Assembly: GCA_011365055.1 (NCBI GenBank)
Contig: RDOG01000024.1
Span: 1-58,778, forward strand
Length of the DNA: 58,778 nucleotides
DNA from: Promethearchaeota archaeon
Lineage (GTDB): Archaea; Asgardarchaeota; Lokiarchaeia; Helarchaeales; RDOG01
Direction of reading: 5' to 3'
This document shows positions 8,484-17,245 of the stretch, one piece after another. Position 1 is the stretch's first letter. Every line of letters begins with the position of its first letter. A program made the position numbers and the translations under genes. The notes under the pieces are model-generated. The model was not told the DNA's origin. It saw only the letters and a list, made by a program, of their open reading frames with translations, and did no database searches.

Positions 8484-9821
8484 TTATAATACCTCTTTAG
8501 TCAGACAGTGAATAGTGCCGAGCCTTAGTTCATTAAAATTAATGCCAATTACTTCATGATTTGGCATTACTGAATTGTAAATGTCAAGGGCATGGATGTC
8601 TTCTGACGCATCACCGAAAATGGGGACTAAAACTTTCTTATTTGTAATCAAACCGTTGATATAACTATGCTGTGTAATTCCCCAGATATCAATATAAGTT
8701 TTTTTAGGAGTATGCATTCTGTATACTTTATAAGGTTCTCCATTACCACAATAAGATTTTAAGGTGGATAATATATTAGCCATGTTCTCCAATCCTTCAT
8801 GCATGGAGTACCAGCTTGGACATTTTGCTACAAGTACCGTTTCCTCATTAAGAAATTTTATCAACGGATCAATATGTCCTCCAGGCGACCCGTCTACTTG
8901 AGGAAATACTACAATTCTTTTTGCACCATAATATTTATTCATTAATTTTTCTAACGTGGAAAAATCAATTTTATTAGAAATTAATACTTCCTCCATTGTA
9001 AATATCGTACCTGTACCATCTGATAAAATTTGACCACCTTCAAGAATAATTGGGATGTGATATGTTGATACATTTAGATATTCGCCTAATTTAATCGCAG
9101 CTTTTGCGTTGTTGGCTTGATAGGGAAAACCTAGGCGTGTTAGATCAAACTTACTATAAATGAATACTGGTTGATCTCCTTCTGCAATAACGGATGTAGG
9201 CCCATAATCTCTTATTCCTGGTTCATCCGTTACAACATAAATAAATTTAACATTTTGTAGGTCGATAACGCCTTTTTGGAATAGATAGGTAATCACGGCA
9301 CGATGCCAATACTCATTATTAACCAATAAATATACTTTAGTGGCAGATTTTAAATTCTTGACTAATTTAGCATAATTATCCCAAACCTCTCGATAGAAAG
9401 ATGGCCAAGCAATAAAAACTGCACCTTGAGACTCAAATTCAGCTGGAAATTTTTTGATTTTAAATGAAGAATGTGTTTTATTTTGTTTTTTTGGAATAAG
9501 ATAGGTCTCAGAGATATCGATCAAGTTCATTAAATTTTTTGCTTGCTCTGTTCTTAATTTAATTTCATCTAAAATTCCTATATTCTTCAAATAATAGGTC
9601 ATTTGATCGAGATTATTGATACCTTTTTGGCCCGCTTCAATTTCAAAACTAAAATGCTTAATGATGTTATTCCAAACGTTTTTACTTATTTCTTCTGAAA
9701 GGATATTTTTTAATTTAGGGATCACACGTAATAAGATGTCATGTATATCTTTCCATCCAGAATATAGATGGTAGGGTACATAATAGGATTTACATAATAG
9801 ATGTGTTAATTTTGACTCCAA
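8484..9821 (-). CDS. Agmatine deiminase family protein with N-terminal extension
   Basis: A member of the agmatine deiminase/peptidyl-arginine deiminase (PPAD) family, guanidino-group enzymes of the pentein fold. The domain begins near FPAEFE (125-130). Family landmarks are RDYGPT (204-209), EGG (261-263), GGHID with His316 and the nucleophile Cys439 in TIHCLT. Relatives act on agmatine in putrescine synthesis, but several key loops differ, so the substrate is uncertain. About 120 residues precede the domain, far more than in ordinary agmatine deiminases, and they are predicted helical. The start is TTG without a clear ribosome site, so the exact N-terminus is unsure. Confidence 0.8.
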   Translation of the reverse strand: MESKLTHLLCKSYYVPYHLYSGWKDIHDILLRVIPKLKNILSEEISKNVWNNIIKHFSFEIEAGQKGINNLDQMTYYLKNIGILDEIKLRTEQAKNLMNLIDISETYLIPKKQNKTHSSFKIKKFPAEFESQGAVFIAWPSFYREVWDNYAKLVKNLKSATKVYLLVNNEYWHRAVITYLFQKGVIDLQNVKFIYVVTDEPGIRDYGPTSVIAEGDQPVFIYSKFDLTRLGFPYQANNAKAAIKLGEYLNVSTYHIPIILEGGQILSDGTGTIFTMEEVLISNKIDFSTLEKLMNKYYGAKRIVVFPQVDGSPGGHIDPLIKFLNEETVLVAKCPSWYSMHEGLENMANILSTLKSYCGNGEPYKVYRMHTPKKTYIDIWGITQHSYINGLITNKKVLVPIFGDASEDIHALDIYNSVMPNHEVIGINFNELRLGTIHCLTKEVL

Positions 9822-10216
9822 AGTAGGAGTTTCTTCACTTCGAGAAATTATCTTTTTTCCCTCATTTTATTAATTCTTCATTAATTTCGAATGAAAAATT
9901 CTTTATTCTCTCAAATAGATGATTTAAACGCCAACTTAATATAAATATTATTAATTGATCCTAAATTCAAAGGATATTTAATAATTTTTTTGTTTGGCTA
10001 TAATCTATAAAATAAACTTATAAATAAAGAAAATCGGGAAATAATTGGAAAAAATTTTTATTTTCAACTGTTCTCCAATGGCATTCTTATCAACATTATT
10101 GTTAGATCAGTCTATAGTTTATCTAAAATATTATAGTGAATTCTAATAATATTTCAAAAACATCCAATTCAAGAAATAAGAAATATAATTTAAAAAATAA
10201 ATAAATAGAATTTTTT
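9822..10216. other. Non-coding stretch, 395 bases
   Basis: This AT-rich gap lies upstream of the deiminase-family gene (minus strand) and downstream of the small GTPase gene. I found no open frame with coding character, no tRNA-like fold and no strong palindrome. It probably holds the promoter of the deiminase gene. Confidence 0.5.
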
Positions 10217-10747
10217 TTATTTCTCGATTTTTGCAAGGAGCGTTTTTGCCATGTATGTGAATGCTTGATCAACATTATGTCCTGTTCGAGCTGAAGCCTC
10301 AATAAATTTCAGAGCGCCGATATGAGATGCAAGGTCCTCACCTTCTATAGAATTAACTCTTATCAAGTTCTTTTGAAGATCATTCTTATTAGCAATTAAA
10401 ATGAGAGGAATATTCTTCACTTCTAAGAAATTTTTCAGATCAGGGTACCAATAATTTTCGACATGCTGAAAGGTAATTTTTCTTGTTACATCATATACAA
10501 TCATTGCGGCTGCGGCACCCTTATAATATACTTGGCGCATATCAGTCCATCGTTCCTGTCCCGCAATGTCCCAGATCGTGAAATTGACAATATCTTTTTC
10601 CAATTTAACAACTTTTTTTACAATATTTGTCCCGATTGTTTCTTTATACTCGGATTCAAACTGATCTTGAATGAATCTATTAATTAATGATGTCTTTCCT
10701 ACTGCTGGATCTCCTATTATGATTAATTTATATATGTACTCTCCCAT
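10217..10747 (-). CDS. Rab/Ras-like small GTPase
   Basis: A 176-residue small GTP-binding switch protein. All motifs are present: G1 GDPAVGKTS (12-20), switch I ETIGT with Thr40, G3 WDIAGQE (59-65) with Gln64 equivalent to the catalytic glutamine of Ras, G4 NKND (120-123) and G5 EASA (150-153). The sequence is closest in style to eukaryotic Rab proteins, and such proteins are a hallmark of Asgard archaea. The C-terminus ends in KIEK without a cysteine motif for prenylation, so membrane binding, if any, would need a partner. ATG has AAGGTG 6-7 bases upstream. No GAP, GEF or roadblock protein is directly adjacent; a membrane protein with a longin-like domain lies 4.3 kb away. Confidence 0.93.
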   Translation of the reverse strand: MGEYIYKLIIIGDPAVGKTSLINRFIQDQFESEYKETIGTNIVKKVVKLEKDIVNFTIWDIAGQERWTDMRQVYYKGAAAAMIVYDVTRKITFQHVENYWYPDLKNFLEVKNIPLILIANKNDLQKNLIRVNSIEGEDLASHIGALKFIEASARTGHNVDQAFTYMAKTLLAKIEK

Positions 10748-10753
10748 TATTTA

Positions 10754-10804
10754 ACACCTTAAAAAAATTGACCTAATTTTATTTAATTTTAATATATTTT
10801 TAAA
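10754..10804 (-). promoter_or_regulatory. TATA-like element and ribosome site of the small GTPase gene
   Basis: On the minus strand a TATA-like run (TTTAAAAATATATT, 10791-10804) precedes AAGGTGT (10754-10760), which sits 6 bases before the ATG at 10747. The distance from TATA-like run to start would leave a short leader of roughly 15-25 bases. In DNA this rich in A and T the TATA call is weak; the ribosome site is clear. Confidence 0.45.
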
Positions 10805-10855
10805 GTTACTTAACTGTATTTCTTGAATAAAAATAAAAAAAGAGAGAGAAAAGAA

Positions 10856-12847
10856 TTATTCCTTTTTCTTGTGAATTATAATTGCGAGGGCAGCAACAGC
10901 AATGATTACGACTAATACGACAACTGCAATAGTTGGAAATACTGGATTAACACTAGTATGAACGGTAAATACTGGATCATGATAAGTTGTAAGCGAAGGT
11001 CTCCAATTTGCATAAGCTACAGAATAAAGAAATGTATCAAGATTCAATGAAACGCCTAAAGATGCATTCATTCCTTCCACGCCCATATTAAAGACCAATT
11101 GAGCAAGCGGAAGAATGCAAGCTTTTGCTTCTAAATTATCAGCAATAGTCGTGTTATCCGTGGGATCAGTTTGATCATATACTGGTCCTGTCAAATCGAT
11201 GTCTGTAATTTCAGTCCCACCAAGTCCAAGGGCAATATTTATCCCAACATCCAATTCAGTGGAGCCATTTACCTTGCCGGTATAATTAGCCCGATCCAAA
11301 ACGGTAGCTCCATCTTTTAAAGCAAACTCATTCATGGTTCGATTAACACTAGACACGTATTTGAAGTCGAAGTTGAAAATGAGAGAAGAATATGACAAGG
11401 CAAGACCCATACTCTCATTTTGCAGTCCCATAAAATTTGAAATACCAACATCATCATCATATTGATCTGTAGAATTTCCAACAGTCCAATTTCCAATCAC
11501 GTGGTCAATTTTCATTGTTGCCGCACCAGTCATTATTTGTGTGGGAAGTCCTGCAATCGAAGGTGTGAAATGAACGATATGAGTTAATTGAGAAGTATTT
11601 GCATCAATTTCACCAGAATTTTCTATTCCAGAATTATGATCAATTTCTTTAGTTCCGAATGGAAGAAAGCTTCCTTGAACACCAGACATATTCATTCCGA
11701 ATGCTATTGAGTTACCATCTATATATGGATCGATGATTGTTAATTCATCAAAATCTTTGATATTATAATTATATTTATTTTCACTTGCATCTATCTTCGC
11801 AGATTGACCATAAGGATCTCCAGTTTCATAAGAGGTATTGTAAACCCATGCTAAATCCATAATACCGTTTGAATTAGTATCATTAAAGATATGCAAGCCT
11901 GTGACTCTATGAGTCATAATATCAAATCCAATTTCGACATCTCGAAATATCTGACTTGGATCTCCCGATTCTAATTTACTAAAGTCCATTGAAATGAATA
12001 ACTCTCGAATGTGTAATTGAACCATCCACATTTGATATGCCTTGTGGTCCTCAAAACTTCCAGTGCCTGAAACATTTCGGGTGTAAAAATACATTGGATG
12101 TCCTGTTTGATTAACGTCTGTTCCAGCAATATCGGGATATCCATCTTTGGCAAATGGATCAGAAGGATCAGAGCTATTGTACCACGTATTTTCAATGCTA
12201 TAATCGCCAGCAGCCGTAAAATCATCAACAATAAAGGAGCATAACGTAAAAACTTCATCGCCCGTGAAAATAGAATTAAAATTAATAAGAGCGCCTATTA
12301 AATTAGCAACAACTGCAATCATATCTGTTGGATCAGATCCACCTGCACTCATGGTTTCAATAGATTGTGCTAATAATTCAATAAAATCCTTCAAACTATC
12401 ATCAGGATCCCAGAAAATGAAGACTGTTAAATATTCTCGTTCCCCAGAGATAAAAACGTTTCTTTGAACTTTAGATTCGACCCATAAACCTGGATCACCA
12501 CCAGAACTTGTGTTGTATACAATCTTATAAGCTGCATTTTCAGAATAACTATACGAATTTAAAGATCGGTCACCAGAAACGTTAAAAACATAAGTATGAG
12601 CAAGCAAGTCTTTGCCAGCAAATAATTCAGTTGCATTATTGAACATGACTTCAAACATTTGCCCCATGCCTTCTAACTCACCGATAAACATATTACCAAA
12701 TAAGCCTCCAATCATACCTGGATTTATCGAACCCATCATACCTGAACCAATTTGAGCGTTTACAGTCCCAGTTACTGCTACGCCAGAAAAAGCTAAAAGT
12801 AATACGACCAATCCGACTGTCGTGACTTTTTTCTTTGTTGATGGCAT
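10856..12847 (-). CDS. Secreted, C-terminally anchored surface protein
   Basis: A surface protein of about 663 residues with an N-terminal signal sequence (about 6-31) and a C-terminal membrane helix followed by HKKKE, leaving most of the chain outside the cell. The ectodomain is rich in Asn, Asp, Ser and Thr with many N-glycosylation sequons. One segment (NDTNSNGIMDLAW) has the spacing of a calcium-binding EF-hand/dockerin loop. I do not recognise the family; a surface-layer, adhesin or sensor role is possible. The ATG at 12847 is preferred over the upstream GTG because that GTG lies inside the AGGTGA ribosome site. Confidence 0.75.
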   Translation of the reverse strand: MPSTKKKVTTVGLVVLLLAFSGVAVTGTVNAQIGSGMMGSINPGMIGGLFGNMFIGELEGMGQMFEVMFNNATELFAGKDLLAHTYVFNVSGDRSLNSYSYSENAAYKIVYNTSSGGDPGLWVESKVQRNVFISGEREYLTVFIFWDPDDSLKDFIELLAQSIETMSAGGSDPTDMIAVVANLIGALINFNSIFTGDEVFTLCSFIVDDFTAAGDYSIENTWYNSSDPSDPFAKDGYPDIAGTDVNQTGHPMYFYTRNVSGTGSFEDHKAYQMWMVQLHIRELFISMDFSKLESGDPSQIFRDVEIGFDIMTHRVTGLHIFNDTNSNGIMDLAWVYNTSYETGDPYGQSAKIDASENKYNYNIKDFDELTIIDPYIDGNSIAFGMNMSGVQGSFLPFGTKEIDHNSGIENSGEIDANTSQLTHIVHFTPSIAGLPTQIMTGAATMKIDHVIGNWTVGNSTDQYDDDVGISNFMGLQNESMGLALSYSSLIFNFDFKYVSSVNRTMNEFALKDGATVLDRANYTGKVNGSTELDVGINIALGLGGTEITDIDLTGPVYDQTDPTDNTTIADNLEAKACILPLAQLVFNMGVEGMNASLGVSLNLDTFLYSVAYANWRPSLTTYHDPVFTVHTSVNPVFPTIAVVVLVVIIAVAALAIIIHKKKE

Positions 12848-13011
12848 GTAAATTCTCACCTAAGTGTACATTGTAATTAATTTATTGTAAGGAGATATGA
12901 AAAAGCTATTTAAAAACAGTTGTACCATGCGTTTACTTACTTGAATATAGATGAGAGTTTTTTACGAGATCATTGAATTGGTAATCATTAAATGTTTATA
13001 AAATCAAAAAA

Positions 13012-13353
13012 TCAAAGATATATATCTTCTGGCACTAACTCGATACCAAATTCTAAATCGCACTTAGAACAATAGTAAAATGTTTCAGCTATATCAATTT
13101 CAGGAATTATACGAATAATCATATAACAATGATTATCTGATTCGTGATTTTCGGGGCATAAGATTTTCTTATTATTGATGGATATCTTAATCGAGTTATC
13201 TAATTGTTCGATGATATTTAAAGGAACAATTTTATCTTTTTCCGAGCAATGCACACAAATATAGGAAAACTTTTTAAAATCTGGAGAAAAATAGAGCATT
13301 AATGTATCGGTATGACCATCAATACATGTGATCTCTGGATCTTTAAATTCCAT
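13012..13353 (-). CDS. Small cysteine-rich protein, possible double zinc ribbon
   Basis: A 113-residue protein of unknown function with two similar halves. The first has C-x-D-G-H and CVHC, the second C-P-E-N-H and CSKC, so each half could bind one zinc ion in a ribbon-like fold. No membrane segment is seen. It begins with ATG and is divergent from the DUF5714 gene, which also starts with Cys-rich motifs, with 71 bases between the starts. No family is recognised. Confidence 0.55.
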   Translation of the reverse strand: MEFKDPEITCIDGHTDTLMLYFSPDFKKFSYICVHCSEKDKIVPLNIIEQLDNSIKISINNKKILCPENHESDNHCYMIIRIIPEIDIAETFYYCSKCDLEFGIELVPEDIYL

Positions 13354-13424
13354 GAATTATATTGATAATTTGGAATTAAAAAAGTTATTTTAAATAATTA
13401 TAAATTTTTCAAAGGTTCAAAATA

Positions 13425-14147
13425 ATGACTGAAGAACGCGATAAATGCGAAATATGTGGAGAAAATCTCACGCTCACTACTAATATTGAAGATATTACAC
13501 GAGCAACATGTTATTTTTGTAAAAAAAATGAAGACACACAAATTATTTGTCCGAATGGACATTATATTTGTGATGAATGTCATTCAAAGGGAGCAATAGA
13601 AATTATTGAGGAATTTTGTGAGAAAACGGATTTAACCAATCCCTTTGAAATTGCAGATAGTATCATGAAACACCCTAATTTTAAGGTATATGGTCCAGAA
13701 CATCACGTTTTAGTCCCTGCTGCAATTTTAACAAGTCTAAAGAACTTAAAAATAAAAAATCCAGATGGAAGTCCATTGAAATTTGGACATATATTAGAGG
13801 CTATTCGAAGAGCGAGTAAAATTCCCGGAGGTTGGTGCGGGTATTATGGAACTTGTGGTGCAGCTGCAGGATCGGGTGTTGCAATGAGCGTATTTTTGAG
13901 GGTAACACCTTCAACTGATTTACAACGCACGATATCAAATCAATTAACTTCGAGAAGTTTAGCGAAAATTGCAGATGGACTCGAACATTGTTGTAAAAGA
14001 TCCGTGAGACATGCAATTTCAGAAACCTTAAAAATTCTTAATGAAAAATACGATTTGAATTTGGATTTTAAACCAAAATCGTGTATTTTTTCTCGCATAA
14101 ATGATAAATGTGAAAAAGAAAAATGTCCTTTTTTTGAAATCAAATAA
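13425..14147 (+). CDS. DUF5714 family protein with N-terminal zinc-binding region
   Basis: A 240-residue protein. Its N-terminal 55 residues hold Cys pairs (CEIC, CYFC, CPNGH, CDECH) able to bind zinc. The rest matches what I know of DUF5714: HPNFKVYGPEHHVLVPAAIL, GGWCGYYGTCGAAAGSG and a Cys-rich C-terminus with CCKRS and CEKEKCPF. The family is uncharacterised; in other archaea and anaerobes members often lie near radical SAM enzymes, which I state from memory. The many conserved Cys and His residues suggest metal or iron-sulfur binding. It is followed 30 bases later by a crotonase gene on the same strand. Confidence 0.7.
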   Translation: MTEERDKCEICGENLTLTTNIEDITRATCYFCKKNEDTQIICPNGHYICDECHSKGAIEIIEEFCEKTDLTNPFEIADSIMKHPNFKVYGPEHHVLVPAAILTSLKNLKIKNPDGSPLKFGHILEAIRRASKIPGGWCGYYGTCGAAAGSGVAMSVFLRVTPSTDLQRTISNQLTSRSLAKIADGLEHCCKRSVRHAISETLKILNEKYDLNLDFKPKSCIFSRINDKCEKEKCPFFEIK

Positions 14148-14177
14148 TTTTTTAATTATCTTTGAAATATTTGGACG

Positions 14178-15035
14178 GTGAAAAAATTGAATTTTGAGAC
14201 TATCACATTCGAATTAAAAGAAAATGGATTAGGGATTTTAACGCTAAATAGAACAGATAGATTAAACGCTATATCTTTTAAAATGACTGAAGAATTACAC
14301 GAATTATTTGATCACTTAATGGTAAATTTAGATTGCCGAGTAGTAATTATGAAAGGTGCAGGAGATCGTGCATTTTCGGCAGGATTAGATTTAAAAGAAT
14401 CAAGCATACTTGCCATGAAAAAGAAGCCAGAAGCATTTAAACAATTCTATTATTTAGATGTTCCAGAAGTAGTAAAATCTCAAATGTATTTTCAATGGCG
14501 TATTAGCCAAATAATAGTAAAAATGCGGAAAATTAGTCAACCCATAATTGCATTAATTCAAGGAGCTGCTTCAGGCGGTGGTTTTGCATTTTGCATGGCT
14601 TCAGATGTCCGAATAGCAAGCAAAAATGCAAGATTTAATAATGCGTTTATAAAAATAGGCGTTTCAGGAGCTGATTTAGCGAGTAGTTATTTTCTTCCGC
14701 GGTTGATTGGACTTTCTCGTGCTGCAGAAATTCTCTATACGGGAAGATTTTTTGGTGCAGAAGAAGCTGAAAAAATCGGATTCGTGTTAAAAGTAGTAGA
14801 TGATGATAAATTACTTGATGCAGGAATAGAATTGGCAAAAGAAATGTTGAACAAATCTCCGTTAGGATTGCGCATGACAAAAGAGGCAATAAATTTATCA
14901 CTTGATGCACCTAGTTTAGAGACGATGATTCAGTTAGAGAATAGGACGCAGGTTCTTTGTACAACTTCGAAAGATGCAATAGAAGGCGTTACATCGTTCT
15001 TTGAGAAAAAAGAGCCAAAATATCCAAATCGGTAA
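14178..15035 (+). CDS. Enoyl-CoA hydratase/isomerase (crotonase family)
   Basis: A 285-residue crotonase-fold enzyme acting on acyl-CoA thioesters. The oxyanion-hole region is intact (FSAGLDLKES and GAASGGGFAF). In place of the usual second catalytic region with EGGTQ it has GADLASSYFLPRLIG, a form seen in isomerase-like members where Asp replaces Glu, so hydration of crotonyl-CoA should not be assumed. A roughly 15-residue insertion follows LKESS. The start is GTG with only a weak ribosome site. It may belong with the acyl-CoA ligase genes 16 kb downstream, but no acyl-CoA dehydrogenase or thiolase is in the window. Confidence 0.85.
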   Translation: MKKLNFETITFELKENGLGILTLNRTDRLNAISFKMTEELHELFDHLMVNLDCRVVIMKGAGDRAFSAGLDLKESSILAMKKKPEAFKQFYYLDVPEVVKSQMYFQWRISQIIVKMRKISQPIIALIQGAASGGGFAFCMASDVRIASKNARFNNAFIKIGVSGADLASSYFLPRLIGLSRAAEILYTGRFFGAEEAEKIGFVLKVVDDDKLLDAGIELAKEMLNKSPLGLRMTKEAINLSLDAPSLETMIQLENRTQVLCTTSKDAIEGVTSFFEKKEPKYPNR

Positions 15036-15036
15036 A

Positions 15037-16182
15037 TTATCTAGTAGGAAAGAAGAAATCTTTCAATAATTTTTCCGTTTGTTGAACAAATTTTTCATCT
15101 CTACTTCCTTTAATAGGCTTTTTAGACATGTATGTAATATCTCCAATCCATGATTCAAGCATTTCTCCATTATCATCTTCAAATTTCTCAATAAATTGTG
15201 TTAACCGTTTTTGTAAATATTCATTCATAGAAGTTGTAAAAAGAACTCCAAATACTTTTTCGCCGTATCCAAATACTAATTTAATGACACCAAAATTCAT
15301 TGATTTGAGATTAGTTTCGTATTCTCTTTTAATAATTTCCCGTATTCCGTGAGAAATTGCATATACAAATCCACCAATTAACAAATTTATCCGGGTCTTG
15401 TCTGTTTTATCGATAACGGTAGATGTAGTAAAATCTTTATTATAAATAGTCATTCCATTATTTCTGATGATATAAATACTCTTCGTTCCTAAAACGGATC
15501 CAAAATATATCAAAATCTTTGGATTTTTAATAAATAGAGCAAGGTTTAATAATATCACTCCCAAAAAAACGAAATAGCTTATCATCCTCAAAGGCAAAAC
15601 AAGGAGTGTTATTAAACACGTAATAACATAAGCAAAGAGTGTAAAAAAATAAATTTTTAGGAATTTTTCTGATTCTTTTGTAAAATGACGGAATATTTTT
15701 TTTTGTGCATTAAATACAATATGCAGAAGAGGAAAAGAAAGGTATATTGTCATTACAAGGATGTTTATGACGTTAATACCAAAAAAAAGTTTATTTTCAA
15801 TCACAACAACGTCAAGAAAGAAGTAATTGAAAATGTTTGAAATCATTAATCCAATAAAGCTATAAACAATTATAGCAACTTTTTCTCTATAAGGTATCAT
15901 CTCACCCGCTACTTCAACTAAGCCAAAATAAACATAAAATGTATACAAAATTGCGATAGAATGAATAAAGGGTATTAATCGATAAAGATAAATGTCGTTA
16001 AATGGAAAAATTGTTATAATAAGGAAGAAAAACTGGGAAATTATAAGCGATATATGAGTAAGCATGATATTTCTTTCCATTCTTCCTTGAGACTCAGAAT
16101 AATTTATATAATTAGGAATGAAAACTCCAATACTTGCAATAAATGTAATGATTGATAATATCAAATTCCACTCAAAATACAT
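15037..16182 (-). CDS. Seven-helix membrane protein with cytoplasmic longin-like domain
   Basis: A 381-residue protein. Residues 1-228 form seven predicted membrane helices; residues about 233-350 form a soluble domain that starts KSIYIIRNNGMTIYNKDF and continues through a helix (LLIGGFVYAISHGIREII), strands (FGVIKLVFGY, VFGVLFTTS) and a helix (LQKRLTQFIEKFE). The beta-beta-alpha-beta-beta-beta-alpha order is that of longin or roadblock domains, folds that bind small GTPases in eukaryotes. I infer this from pattern only. The N-terminal half resembles seven-helix sensor modules. The start is ATG. It ends one base after the convergent crotonase gene. Confidence 0.65.
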   Translation of the reverse strand: MYFEWNLILSIITFIASIGVFIPNYINYSESQGRMERNIMLTHISLIISQFFFLIITIFPFNDIYLYRLIPFIHSIAILYTFYVYFGLVEVAGEMIPYREKVAIIVYSFIGLMISNIFNYFFLDVVVIENKLFFGINVINILVMTIYLSFPLLHIVFNAQKKIFRHFTKESEKFLKIYFFTLFAYVITCLITLLVLPLRMISYFVFLGVILLNLALFIKNPKILIYFGSVLGTKSIYIIRNNGMTIYNKDFTTSTVIDKTDKTRINLLIGGFVYAISHGIREIIKREYETNLKSMNFGVIKLVFGYGEKVFGVLFTTSMNEYLQKRLTQFIEKFEDDNGEMLESWIGDITYMSKKPIKGSRDEKFVQQTEKLLKDFFFPTR

Positions 16183-16346
16183 CTTTTTATTATCACTTTT
16201 TTTAGCTATTTAAATATGGATATTATTTGGATAGAACTAATCCTTATATTGAAAACATCATTTAATCTTTGATTTTCTTAGATATAATATGTAAAATCTG
16301 GATATTATACAATAATAAAAAACATAAATTATTACAATGACTTGAT

Positions 16347-17234
16347 ATGGTCATGACTATTGAAGAAAAATATTTAGATTTTATTGATACTTTACATGAA
16401 ATTGAAACAAGAATTTGCGTTTTTAAAGATCCAAATTATATTTTTGAGAGAGATATCCTAGTTGCTAAAGAATTAGCTCGAATTAAGGAAGAGGAATTAT
16501 CTAAGATTCAAATTGAAAGTTTTAAGTTAGATGAAAGTATTAAAGATGATTATGAGGGTTTTGAGATTGTAGAAAAGAAATTCAGAAAAAGATCTGATAT
16601 ACCTCTCAAAGAATTAAAATTTTATGATAAAATAGCTCGTAAAATAAACCAAAGCGTCATCGATTCATTAGTAAATTCTGGATTTCCATATCCAGATATT
16701 GGAATTCGAAACGATTGGATATATGTAAATTTCTTGGAGACTTCATTTCAAATTACAAATACCGTTAAATTATATGATTTTGATACTTGTGAACACGTTT
16801 TTTATGAAATTATTAAAATTTTATTACCTGAATTAAAACGTTTGAAAACGATAGAATTACTCGAGGATATTATCATAAGAATTACCGAAGATCTTAAAAA
16901 GAAGATTATTATGGAAGAAGAACCTCATATAATAGAAGAATATAAAAGAGAATATGACATTCTTATTCAAGAGAAAGACCTAGAAAAACAAAAATTAATT
17001 GATGAATGCGAAAACAAAATTGAATTTATTTCTAAAGAAAAAGAACTTGAAAAACAAAAATTGATTGAAGAATATGAAAACAAAATTGAATTTATTTCTA
17101 AAGAAAAAGTTCCACTAGAAATTTCTGAAATGAAGCCTAAGAAAACGACTAAAAAGAAAAAGAAAACAACAAAGAAAAAGAAGAAGGCAACTAGTAAAAA
17201 AAAGAAAGCAGCTAGCAAAAAAAAGAAAAAATAA
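16347..17234 (+). CDS. Coiled-coil protein with lysine-rich tail
   Basis: A 295-residue protein of unknown function in three parts: a mixed region (1-185) rich in charged residues, a coiled coil (about 190-258) with two near-identical 22-residue units, and a tail of about 31 residues made almost wholly of Lys with Thr, Ser and Ala. The tail resembles those of histone H1 and of some DNA-binding or ribosome-associated proteins, so binding to nucleic acid is a fair guess. The first ATG is at 16347 with another two codons later. It is convergent with the Ig-repeat protein gene, 11 bases apart. Confidence 0.65.
   Translation: MVMTIEEKYLDFIDTLHEIETRICVFKDPNYIFERDILVAKELARIKEEELSKIQIESFKLDESIKDDYEGFEIVEKKFRKRSDIPLKELKFYDKIARKINQSVIDSLVNSGFPYPDIGIRNDWIYVNFLETSFQITNTVKLYDFDTCEHVFYEIIKILLPELKRLKTIELLEDIIIRITEDLKKKIIMEEEPHIIEEYKREYDILIQEKDLEKQKLIDECENKIEFISKEKELEKQKLIEEYENKIEFISKEKVPLEISEMKPKKTTKKKKKTTKKKKKATSKKKKAASKKKKK
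16983..17114 (+). repeat. Two 66-bp tandem repeats in the coiled coil
   Basis: Two in-frame 66-bp units, 16983-17048 and 17049-17114, code for 22-residue segments starting EKQKLI and containing ENKIEFISKEK. The units differ at few bases, mostly third positions or conservative changes, so the duplication is fairly recent. Confidence 0.8.
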
Positions 17235-17245
17235 AAGATTTGGAT

